From Prevotella sp. (GTDB taxonomy: Bacteria; Bacteroidota; Bacteroidia; Bacteroidales; Bacteroidaceae): a stretch of 64,000 nt of DNA. A model generated the notes under the pieces. It searched no databases. It worked only from the letters and a program-made list of their open reading frames with translations, and was not told the DNA's origin. This document shows, piece after piece, positions 33,387-42,097 of the stretch. The stretch spans positions 1-64,000 of the forward strand of contig JAEEHW010000108.1 in the NCBI GenBank assembly GCA_016281055.1, written 5' to 3'. The position numbers and the translations under genes are program-made. Each line of letters begins with the position of its first letter. Within the stretch, counting starts at the first letter, position 1.

Positions 33387-36092
33387 ATGTCTAACAAACA
33401 ACTACCCTATCATTTTATCAAGACGCTGATACTCTTGATATTGTTTTCATGTGCGCAGACATCACTGGCGCAATTCAATTCTGCTCCTGCATTCCCAGGG
33501 GCTGAAGGCTTCGGTCGCTACACCACCGGTGGACGCGGCGGACAGGTAATCCATGTGACAAACCTCAACGACGATGGCGAAGGTTCTCTGCGTGAAGCAA
33601 TAAAGACAAATGGAGCACGCATCATCGTGTTCGACGTGGCCGGCATAATAGAACTGCAGTCGGACCTGAAGATAGAGAAGGACAACTGCACCATACTGGG
33701 ACAGACGGCACCGGGCGACGGCATCTGCCTCAGGAACTATACTTTCCACATCAATGCCAACAACGTCATCGTGCGTTACATCCGCTGTCGCATGGGCGAT
33801 ACGGAAAAGAACGATAACGATGCCATGTCGGCAAGTCACAAGACGGGAAGCTATAAGCAAAACATCATCATTGACCACTGCTCGGTGTCATGGTGCGTGG
33901 ATGAGTGCGCCTCATTCTACGGCAACGAGTTCTTCACACTGCAGTGGTGCATACTCTCTGAGTCGCTGCGCAACTCCGTACACGACAAAGGCAGTCACGG
34001 CTACGGCGGCATCTGGGGCGGCGACAAAGCGGCTTTCCATCACAACCTCCTGGCTCACCATGACTCACGCAACCCGCGCTTCGACCACGGCTATTTATCT
34101 GAGCAGGACGGCATCGTTGACTATGTGAACAATGTGGTTTACAACTGGGGAAGCAACTCCACCTACGGCGGTGAGAACAAGCCAGGACTTCAGCCGAAGA
34201 AGTTTAACATGATAAACAACTACTACAAGCCGGGACCGTACACCCTGACGACTTCAAAATATAACCGTCTGCTTAACCCTACAACCAGTTGTGGAAACTG
34301 CAGCAGCAACAAAATAGACATAGTGCCGGGCAAGTTCTATATCAACGGCAATAAGGTGAACGGCGCAACCGTCACCCTAAACACTTCATCCACAGGTTGC
34401 AACAACATCGATTTCGACAGTGGATATGACTTTTCAGCCTTCAGAACCAACTGCATATCAAACTACCGCTACATATCGTCTTACGTGGATTTCGACATGT
34501 ACAACACCATATCGCTCCACTCTGCCGACAATGCTTTCGCAAAGACCGTGGCATACGCAGGCGCAAGCCTCAGCCGCGATGCTATTGACACTCGCATAGC
34601 AACAGAGACGACCAACGGCACTGCCACATATGGCGGTAGCAACGGTTCTACCAACGGTCTCATCGACACACAGAGCGACGTGGACGGATGGCCTACATAC
34701 AGCGGTACGCCAAAGACAGACACCGACAATGACGGAATACCTGACGACTGGGAGACGGCACACGGACTGTCAAACTCTGTAAACAACGCAGCAACATACA
34801 TGCTCGACTCTCGCGGTTACTACACCGACCTTGAGGTATATGCCAACTCCCTCGTGGAGAGCATCACCAAGGCAGAACGCGCCGATGCCACAGAATCTTT
34901 CGAGGAGTATTATCCTCTTGACGAGCAGGGAAGTTCCACAGATGACATTAGCGGAACATTCTTCTCTATGACAACAACAGCGACGAGTGATGTCACAGTA
35001 AATGGCAAGTCAACCATAAACCTTGCAGACTATGCCACAATAACAGGAGGCACCGCTTCACTGTATAACGGTCACAACGATGCAAAAGTCTATATAAAGT
35101 CAACAGGAATTACTCTGGGAGGTTCTGGCAACTCTTATGTAAAGATAGAACTTGACCACGCACTGCAGGCTGGCGACATACTGACCACAACAGGCGGTGA
35201 TGGAGGTCATCTCGCCACAGCATACACCAACGAATCAACGAACAACATCAGCGGCAACACATTCGTGTTTACAGATGATTTCACTGGTGTCAGAACGCTT
35301 TACATCATGCGTGGTGCATCACCATATCCTACTTTCTCATCCGTCACCATAACACGTCCAAGTACAACCTGTGCATTGACAGACGGCGAGGAATATACAG
35401 CAACGTCTGACACGGAGTATGAGGAAGTGACATTCACCAAGACTTTCAGCGCTACACTGGCCGGCAAATGGACGGCCCTCTATGTGCCTTTCGCCATCGA
35501 CATCGCTGACTATACGGACTTGTTCGACATTGCAGAGATAACGGCATTCACACCATACCGCGACACAAACAATGACGGCGTTGTAAATGATGAGGACGAC
35601 GACATGCTGATAGTGACAAAGATCAAGAGCGGCGCCACACAGCCTAACATGCCGTATCTCATCAGGGCTAAGACAGCGGGAGACATCACCATCATCCCAG
35701 TGAACAACACAACATACGCCGCCACAAACGGTCAGAAGGTATGCCAGACCAACAAAGCGACATACACCTTCACTGGCCTCAACCATTCGGTGGTTGCCAA
35801 CTCTACCAACAACTACTATTACATGTCGAACGGCAGCATCAGTCACCGCACATCGGGCGAGACAACGATAAAGCCCAACCGCTGGTATATGACTGTAAGC
35901 AACGCTAACAATGCAAAGGCATCTTTCGGCATCGCCGTAATAGACGAAGACGAAGCCACTGGCATTTCTCTCAACAAAGAGGTGCAGAGGCTTTCACATG
36001 ATGTCATACACTCTGTAAACGGTATGCGAATGAACAGCAGCAAGAACTTACCGGCAGGCATTTACATAAAGAACAACAAAAAAACATTGTGA
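33387..36092 (+). CDS. Secreted pectate lyase (PL1 family) with T9SS-like tail
   Basis: 901 residues. Signal peptide (ILLILFSCAQTSLA), then a PL1 parallel beta-helix: FPGAEGFGRYTTGGRGG, VTNLNDDGEGSLREAI, IIVFDVAGIIEL, IDHCSVSWCVDE and the RNPRFDHGY region that carries the catalytic Arg in this family. It cleaves polygalacturonate by beta-elimination. A calcium-type loop (DTDNDGIPDDWE) follows near 450, then beta-sandwich domains. A C-terminal module (WTALYVPFAI, MPYLIRAK) and an ending of the form VNGMRMxxxKxLPAGIYIKN suggest type IX secretion. The usual PL1 domain is about 400 residues, so half of this protein is accessory. A peptide gene starts one base after its stop. Confidence 0.9.
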   Translation: MSNKQLPYHFIKTLILLILFSCAQTSLAQFNSAPAFPGAEGFGRYTTGGRGGQVIHVTNLNDDGEGSLREAIKTNGARIIVFDVAGIIELQSDLKIEKDNCTILGQTAPGDGICLRNYTFHINANNVIVRYIRCRMGDTEKNDNDAMSASHKTGSYKQNIIIDHCSVSWCVDECASFYGNEFFTLQWCILSESLRNSVHDKGSHGYGGIWGGDKAAFHHNLLAHHDSRNPRFDHGYLSEQDGIVDYVNNVVYNWGSNSTYGGENKPGLQPKKFNMINNYYKPGPYTLTTSKYNRLLNPTTSCGNCSSNKIDIVPGKFYINGNKVNGATVTLNTSSTGCNNIDFDSGYDFSAFRTNCISNYRYISSYVDFDMYNTISLHSADNAFAKTVAYAGASLSRDAIDTRIATETTNGTATYGGSNGSTNGLIDTQSDVDGWPTYSGTPKTDTDNDGIPDDWETAHGLSNSVNNAATYMLDSRGYYTDLEVYANSLVESITKAERADATESFEEYYPLDEQGSSTDDISGTFFSMTTTATSDVTVNGKSTINLADYATITGGTASLYNGHNDAKVYIKSTGITLGGSGNSYVKIELDHALQAGDILTTTGGDGGHLATAYTNESTNNISGNTFVFTDDFTGVRTLYIMRGASPYPTFSSVTITRPSTTCALTDGEEYTATSDTEYEEVTFTKTFSATLAGKWTALYVPFAIDIADYTDLFDIAEITAFTPYRDTNNDGVVNDEDDDMLIVTKIKSGATQPNMPYLIRAKTAGDITIIPVNNTTYAATNGQKVCQTNKATYTFTGLNHSVVANSTNNYYYMSNGSISHRTSGETTIKPNRWYMTVSNANNAKASFGIAVIDEDEATGISLNKEVQRLSHDVIHSVNGMRMNSSKNLPAGIYIKNNKKTL

Positions 36093-36093
36093 A

Positions 36094-36255
36094 ATGATGA
36101 AAAAGAATTGCCACTACATACAACCAAACATCAAGGTTTTCAAGACAAGCCATGCAACGATAATGGCGGCATCGGCCATCGAAGTAACAGAGAACGGAGA
36201 GGCCGACGCAAAGGCTGCCAATTACTTCATGATGGAGGACGAGGACGAGGAATAA
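36094..36255 (+). CDS. 53-aa peptide directly behind the pectate lyase
   Basis: Starts one base after the pectate lyase TGA (TGAAATGATG; the second ATG at 36097 is also possible), so translation is probably coupled. It begins MMKKNCHYIQPNIKVFKT, has a small-residue stretch (IMAASAIEV) and ends in MEDEDEE. It shares the Lys-rich start, Tyr-x-x-Pro, Ala/Ser break near residues 25-28 and acidic end with the peptides at 1800 and 36322. No signal peptide or membrane helix, no known family. Confidence 0.7.
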   Translation: MMKKNCHYIQPNIKVFKTSHATIMAASAIEVTENGEADAKAANYFMMEDEDEE

Positions 36256-36321
36256 TAACATTCCTCGCAAGACACGGCTATATGCTACACTCAAGAAATA
36301 CATTTTAAAAAAACGATAACC

Positions 36322-36474
36322 ATGAAGAAAAAAGAGTACACTATTCCAACATTGGTGATAGTCAGATCCAGACCAGTGAGATTGCTGAGTGAATCTGGCG
36401 ACCTTACCAACCAAGGAGATCAGACAACCGGCGACCCCGACGATGACGAGGAGTTTGACGGTTTGTTTGACTGA
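36322..36474 (+). CDS. 50-aa peptide, second behind the pectate lyase
   Basis: Begins MKKKEYTIPTLVIVRSRPVR, then LLSESGDLTNQGDQTT, and ends in a strongly acidic tail (DPDDDEEFDGLFD). It is spaced 66 bases from the previous peptide gene on the same strand. Again the pattern is a basic start with Tyr-x-x-Pro, an alternating hydrophobic strand, Ser near residue 23-25 and an acidic tail. The two neighbours are clearly related in design but diverged in sequence. Unknown function. Confidence 0.65.
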   Translation: MKKKEYTIPTLVIVRSRPVRLLSESGDLTNQGDQTTGDPDDDEEFDGLFD

Positions 36475-36569
36475 CATGAAAACACAAACCAAGTGTTTAG
36501 AATTAATTATTCATGGAATTAATACTATTCTCTGCCAGGCACCATAAATTCTCACGAAAGTCACAAGTT

Positions 36570-36650
36570 TTCTCATAAATTAAATTTTATGGAAAAATTC
36601 ATGATAATTCATGGAAATTAATGGTACGCCGTAGGTAAGGATAAATTTCC
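36570..36650. repeat. Right arm of the 81-bp inverted repeat
   Basis: Partner of 33092-33172, located 54 bases upstream of the rhamnogalacturonan lyase start, where that gene's promoter or leader would be expected. I see no clean TAnnTTTG promoter here. Confidence 0.9.
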
Positions 36651-36703
36651 ATAAAAATTTAGCTAACTAACTTCTATCAAAACTTTTTATCAAAAAACTA
36701 AAA

Positions 36704-39700
36704 ATGAAAAAACATCTTTTCATATTACTTCTTTTAGCACTGACCGTCGTCACGGCCAATGCACAAAGAAAGACTGACCCGCTGGACCGTGGTCTGGTGG
36801 CAGTCAAGGTCTCCAACGGAGTATTCGTAAGTTGGCGTCAGCAGGCTGAGGAATACTACGACGTAACGTATAACCTGTATCGTAATGGAACGAAGATAAA
36901 CAGCGAACCGCTGACAGTGACAAACTTTACAGATGCCAGTGGTACGACATCGAGCACCTACACAGTAAAGGCAGTAGTAAAAGGTGTAGAGCAAGAAGCA
37001 TCTGCAGCAAAGAGCGTATGGGCTAACGATTATCTTGAGATCACACCACAACATCCTTCAGCCATTCACTCTACACTTGTTCCTAACGATGCCTGCGCTG
37101 CTGACGTTGACGGCGACGGACAAGTGGAGATACTCATCAAGTATGACAACAAGAATGAGGTGGACAATGCCATGCAGAAGAACGGCTGGTACAATGAGCA
37201 CACCATCTTCGAGGTAATGAACCTTGACGGTTCGGTACGCTGGTGGGTGAACTGCGGTCCAAACATGGGTGACTTCCAAAACAACGAACAGAACATCGTG
37301 GGCTACGACTGGGACCAGGACGGCAAGGCTGAGGTGCTCATGCGACTGGAGGAAGGTTCCACCATACACATGTCTAACGGCACAACATATCAGATAGGAG
37401 CCGACGGACAAAACGGCACTGCATGGACAAACTATCGTGAACCACGCGGCCTTGCTGCTGGTGCAACTACTGTGGCACTGGCTTTCGGACTTCCAAACAA
37501 TGCTACGGCCACAGCTGCAGACGACTGGGTTACCACAAGCATTCAGAACGGTGTATTGTATGCCACGACTACAGCCAACGAAACAGAGGGTGACGGTGTG
37601 CATGCCACCGGTCGCACAACGACAGTCACCGTCAATGACGGAACCAATGAAACAGAATACTCTATATTCCAGTTAGACAAGACAGCAAGGTCAGTGGAAT
37701 GGTTCACTCACTATGGCAAGGAGTTCCTTGTATATTGCAATGGCGAGACTGGTGAAATATACGACATCATTGATTTCCCATGCGCCCGACTGGAAAGCGA
37801 CGAGACTGACCTGAATGCTGCATGGGGTGACGGCTATGGCCACCGCTCAAGCAAATACTTCTATGGTGCTCCTTATCTTGACGGACGCAATCCGAGCATA
37901 TTCGTGGGACGCGGTATATACACACGCCACAAGTTCGTGGCTCTCGACGTGAACAAGAACACTCACAAACTCTCTGAGCGCTGGCGCTGGATGAACAATT
38001 CCAACGGTCCATGGAAGGGACAGGGCTACCACAACTACGCCATCGTTGACGTGGACTGGGACGGCCGCGACGAGATAGTATGGGGAAGTATGGTTATCGA
38101 TGACAACGGTATGGGACTGTCAACCACTGGTCTGGGCCACGGCGACTCACAGCATCACGGCGACCTCAATCCGTATGTGCATGGACAGGAGGGTTTCTTC
38201 TGTAATGAGGACAACCCAGGCAACAACTACCGTGACCTCACTACATCAAAGATTTATTATCGTTTCGTGGCTGGCAGAGATGACGGCCGCGCCATTGCCG
38301 GCAACTTCAGCAATGACATCCCTGGTTCCATCGCTTCAAGTTCTCGCGACTCTGAGAATCCTATCGGCCTGCTGGCAAACGAACACGTTGGCGGATACAG
38401 CACAGACGGTATGTCGCAGAACTTCCGTTGCTACTGGGACGGCGACCTCTGCGAAGAGACATTCGACGGTACTGGTTCACCCAACTATGACGATCATCCA
38501 GGTGGTATATATAAGTTTGGAGTAGGACAGATAAAGGAACTGACAGGTTCGCTGACCAACAACTGGACAAAGGCCACCCCATGCTATATGGGCGACATTC
38601 TGGGTGACTGGCGCGAGGAATTCATCATGCGCACCGCCGCAAACAAAATCCGCATCTACACCACTACCATTGAGACGCCTTGGCGCAACTACTCACTGTG
38701 GTACGACCACCAGTATCGTAACGCTATGGTATGGCAGATGTGCGGTTACAACCAGACTCCACACGTATCATACTTCCTCGGCGAGATGGAAGGCATCACC
38801 GCCGCTCCACCTGCACTGACGATGGCAGGACGTACTGAGATTGCCAACGGCGGCACAATCAGCACCACCGACAACACTCTGATTACATGTGAGACAAACG
38901 ACATGACCGTCAACGTAGCCAACGGTGCTTCTCCTTATATCTATATAGACAACGCTCCGTCATGGGTACAGGGTTCAGCACCGTCTGAGGCAACATCCAT
39001 GCAATACGACATCACCTACAAGTATTACACCCACACACTCACGGGCAGCGCCTTCACCGGCAGCACCCGCATAGTGAAGCAGGGTGACGGTACGCTGAAA
39101 CTGCCTGATGTAACACAGACATACAACGGCAACACCGACGTATGGGGAGGTGCACTTGCCTTCAACGGCACCATGCAGAACAGTCCGCTGTGGATGAACC
39201 GCCACACAGCTCTCTACACAGCAGGAACATTCAACCAGCCTGTGACCATGGAGTATGGTTCAAGGCTCTACATCAGCGAGACCGCTGCAGAGAACGGTGG
39301 ATCACCTGAGAATGTTGACTACCAGAACGCCACATTCAAGACCCTCAACCTACACGAAGGTGCAAGGGTGGTGTTTGACATCAACAAAACAAGAGGACAA
39401 TATGACAAGCTGACCGTAGAAAACCTCAACCTGCGCAAGACGGTATGGGAATACGGTCCTGAATACGTTGCACCGGTATTCGAGGTAAACTCTGCCAATT
39501 CTAAAATCTCTGTCGGCACATATCCACTCTGCGATGCAGAGAACATCAGCGGCGACATCAGCGACATCGCCATAGAGAGCGCCACTGGTTTCGCAAGCAA
39601 CACCGTACAGACACTTGAGAATGTGGACGGCACGATATACCTCAACGTGGCATTTGAAAACGAGGCATACATCGGTTCAAAGAATAACATTTCTTCTATC

Positions 39701-41977
39701 TGGACAGAGTTCTCACCGTCATACACGTTAGAGGCAGGAAACAGCTGCGAGTTCAAGTTCACCAACTACGGTGGCAAGAACGATAACTACAACTGGATTC
39801 TTGCAGCCGTGAACGGTGAAGGCCACTCTACCGCTGACCGCGCCGACTATGCTGAATACTTCAGCCTCCGTGCCGACGGCGTGGCACTTGCTCCTGGTCA
39901 CAGCACCACGGCATCCAACGTCACGATAACGAAAGACTGGACTGACGATGCTACATTCGTTGCAGATATGGCAGAAGCTGACGTGAACATGACCGTAACA
40001 TACAGCAACGCACACGAACTGAACGTGACGGCTGTTATCACTTCCAACACCGGCAACGAGTACAACTTGACCGCAACTTATACAGGTTGCAGCGAAGATG
40101 CCCTGACATTGTTCTTCACCGTTGACCACTCGCACATGACATATCCTGAGGTTACGAGAACAGAGGCTGCACCGCAGGTCAAGATGACGTATGTGAACTA
40201 TAACGATCCGAACGTTTCGTATGGTGAGGTAGAAACTGCAGAGACCGGTTACAACAGTGTTTCCAACAGCGTAGGCTTTGCCAAAACAAGCTGGGATGTA
40301 AACTTCATCACCTATATGCAGGTTGACCTTTCTGAATACAAGGGCAAAGATGCCAAGAACGTATTGCTCACTTTCGATGGTTCGGGAGCCATTGCCGGCA
40401 CTCGCGCCATGATATTTGGCGTAGGTTACAACACCAGCACATGGTCAAGTGACATGACATACAACACCGCCGATAAGACCATCACCGTATTGGGCGATGC
40501 ACAGGGAGGTACGGCAACAGAGGAAACAGCATTCGACACCTACACATTCGACATTACCAATGCCTTCACTGCAGATGCTGACGGTGTACTCAACATCATT
40601 GCTTACGCAACAATAGCCGGTGGTGCATACATACAGAACCCATCTGTCAGCATCATATTCGCTGAAGAAAGTGAAACCGTAAGCAACGACCCAACAAACA
40701 TTGTGAACAGCGGCGAAGTGCTCTATCAGCAGGACTTTGAAACGGCAAGCACAATCAGCAATGATTGGAGCGCTACCCAGTCTGACCGTTTCTTCTCTGA
40801 GCAGGATGACTTGGGTGATGACACACACTACGGAAAATTCAATGCTCATGCCACGAATGGTAGTACGTTCACATTCTCTGCCCTGCCAAGTGTAGGTGAT
40901 GGCTATACCACGGCAAGCGGATATACCCTTGACTTCGACTTTGCTGTAATCCCAACCGATGGTAGCAGTAGTTCTGGTGCCCAGACAGCTGAGTTCAGAA
41001 TCCTTGACACCGGTAATGCAGAACTTTGCTCATGGAAAGTTACAACACAAGCCCATACGGATGCAGCAAACTCAACTGGCACATTCTCTCTCAACCGCAC
41101 AGAGACAGGCACATTCACTGCGAACCTGGAGCCTTACTGGTATCATGTCAATATCAAAGCCTCTGCCGACGGTACATTCATGACCGTGACCGACAAGGCT
41201 GCTGGCACATCAGAGGAATACACCATTAATGAAAATCTGATATATGTTGGCAACTGGACTTATTATACAGGTAAGACATACGGTGGTCTGTGCCTTGACA
41301 ACATCACACTGAAACAGCTTGTGCCAGCCGAACTCACACTTTCATCAACAAGTGCCCTGCCTGACTATGAAGAAGGAAGATACAGCACCGTTACCGTTGA
41401 CCGCAACTTCAAGGTCGGTTACTCTACGCTCTGTCTGCCGTTCAACATGTCAGTAGAGAAGTTCACTGGCGGCGACACAGAGGCATACGTGGCATACCTG
41501 AGCGACGTGACAGACAAAAACGGTGAATATACCCTGCATTTTGTCAACGCCGCAGAGATAGAAGCCAACCGTCCCTGCATTATTTACCTTAGCAAGGCTC
41601 TTGATGCTCCGTCATTTTCCGACCTTGCCGTACACAGTGCAGAAGCAGGCTATCTCACCGCTGGTTCATGGACTATGACAGGCAACTACACACCGGGGGT
41701 TTCAATGTATGGGAAATACGGTGTGGCAAACAACGCCAGAATCATGAAGGGCGGCAGCAATTCCACCCTCAACGGTCTGTCTGCCTACATCACCGGACCT
41801 GCCAATGCTAATGCAAAGATTGCATTCGGAAGCATTGACGAGGAAGACACCCCGACAGCAATAAACGCCGTAAACGGTGAAGCATCACTAAAAAACGGAA
41901 AGTTTGCTGACAACGATGCCATCATAATCAGGCATGGTGACAAGAACTACAGGGTTAGCGGCATAGAAGCTAAATAA
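36704..41977 (+). CDS. Secreted rhamnogalacturonan lyase (PL11) with very long extension
   Basis: 1757 residues. Signal peptide (LFILLLLALTVVTANA). The first 700 residues match PL11: RKTDPLDRGLVAVK, DVDGDGQVEILIKYDNKN, DWDQDGKAEVLMR, HGDLNPYVHGQEGFFCNED and DILGDWREEFIMRT, the calcium-rich beta-propeller that cleaves the rhamnogalacturonan I backbone. A passenger-like module (KQGDGTLKLPDVTQTYNGNT) follows at about 790-870, then several beta-sandwich domains. The C-terminal module (STLCLPFNMS, RPCIIYLSK) is shared with the pectate lyase and the 1264-aa protein. PL11 enzymes are usually 600-700 residues, so the extension is unusual. With the PL1 enzyme it forms a pectin-degrading pair. Confidence 0.9.
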   Translation: MKKHLFILLLLALTVVTANAQRKTDPLDRGLVAVKVSNGVFVSWRQQAEEYYDVTYNLYRNGTKINSEPLTVTNFTDASGTTSSTYTVKAVVKGVEQEASAAKSVWANDYLEITPQHPSAIHSTLVPNDACAADVDGDGQVEILIKYDNKNEVDNAMQKNGWYNEHTIFEVMNLDGSVRWWVNCGPNMGDFQNNEQNIVGYDWDQDGKAEVLMRLEEGSTIHMSNGTTYQIGADGQNGTAWTNYREPRGLAAGATTVALAFGLPNNATATAADDWVTTSIQNGVLYATTTANETEGDGVHATGRTTTVTVNDGTNETEYSIFQLDKTARSVEWFTHYGKEFLVYCNGETGEIYDIIDFPCARLESDETDLNAAWGDGYGHRSSKYFYGAPYLDGRNPSIFVGRGIYTRHKFVALDVNKNTHKLSERWRWMNNSNGPWKGQGYHNYAIVDVDWDGRDEIVWGSMVIDDNGMGLSTTGLGHGDSQHHGDLNPYVHGQEGFFCNEDNPGNNYRDLTTSKIYYRFVAGRDDGRAIAGNFSNDIPGSIASSSRDSENPIGLLANEHVGGYSTDGMSQNFRCYWDGDLCEETFDGTGSPNYDDHPGGIYKFGVGQIKELTGSLTNNWTKATPCYMGDILGDWREEFIMRTAANKIRIYTTTIETPWRNYSLWYDHQYRNAMVWQMCGYNQTPHVSYFLGEMEGITAAPPALTMAGRTEIANGGTISTTDNTLITCETNDMTVNVANGASPYIYIDNAPSWVQGSAPSEATSMQYDITYKYYTHTLTGSAFTGSTRIVKQGDGTLKLPDVTQTYNGNTDVWGGALAFNGTMQNSPLWMNRHTALYTAGTFNQPVTMEYGSRLYISETAAENGGSPENVDYQNATFKTLNLHEGARVVFDINKTRGQYDKLTVENLNLRKTVWEYGPEYVAPVFEVNSANSKISVGTYPLCDAENISGDISDIAIESATGFASNTVQTLENVDGTIYLNVAFENEAYIGSKNNISSIWTEFSPSYTLEAGNSCEFKFTNYGGKNDNYNWILAAVNGEGHSTADRADYAEYFSLRADGVALAPGHSTTASNVTITKDWTDDATFVADMAEADVNMTVTYSNAHELNVTAVITSNTGNEYNLTATYTGCSEDALTLFFTVDHSHMTYPEVTRTEAAPQVKMTYVNYNDPNVSYGEVETAETGYNSVSNSVGFAKTSWDVNFITYMQVDLSEYKGKDAKNVLLTFDGSGAIAGTRAMIFGVGYNTSTWSSDMTYNTADKTITVLGDAQGGTATEETAFDTYTFDITNAFTADADGVLNIIAYATIAGGAYIQNPSVSIIFAEESETVSNDPTNIVNSGEVLYQQDFETASTISNDWSATQSDRFFSEQDDLGDDTHYGKFNAHATNGSTFTFSALPSVGDGYTTASGYTLDFDFAVIPTDGSSSSGAQTAEFRILDTGNAELCSWKVTTQAHTDAANSTGTFSLNRTETGTFTANLEPYWYHVNIKASADGTFMTVTDKAAGTSEEYTINENLIYVGNWTYYTGKTYGGLCLDNITLKQLVPAELTLSSTSALPDYEEGRYSTVTVDRNFKVGYSTLCLPFNMSVEKFTGGDTEAYVAYLSDVTDKNGEYTLHFVNAAEIEANRPCIIYLSKALDAPSFSDLAVHSAEAGYLTAGSWTMTGNYTPGVSMYGKYGVANNARIMKGGSNSTLNGLSAYITGPANANAKIAFGSIDEEDTPTAINAVNGEASLKNGKFADNDAIIIRHGDKNYRVSGIEAK

Positions 41978-41997
41978 TCCGATTTAAGTAAACAAAT

Positions 41998-42036
41998 AGA
42001 AACAGCCCGTACCAAGTGTTGGTACGGGCTGTTTCT
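41998..42036. terminator. Bidirectional terminator between convergent genes
   Basis: A perfect 17-bp stem: AGAAACAGCCCGTACCA (41998-42014) with its exact complement at 42020-42036 and a 5-nt loop. It lies 21 bases after the PL11 stop and about 60 bases from the stop of the convergent 2074-aa gene. Smaller GGTAC palindromes follow to 42090. Confidence 0.8.
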
Positions 42037-42097
42037 ATTGTTGGTACTACTTGTACCAGCACATGGTACATATGGTACCAAGTGCTGATACTATTTA

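Noticed and set aside
33092-36650. Composite transposon bounded by the 81-bp inverted repeats
   Set aside because: No transposase gene lies inside or beside it and no target-site duplication could be made out.
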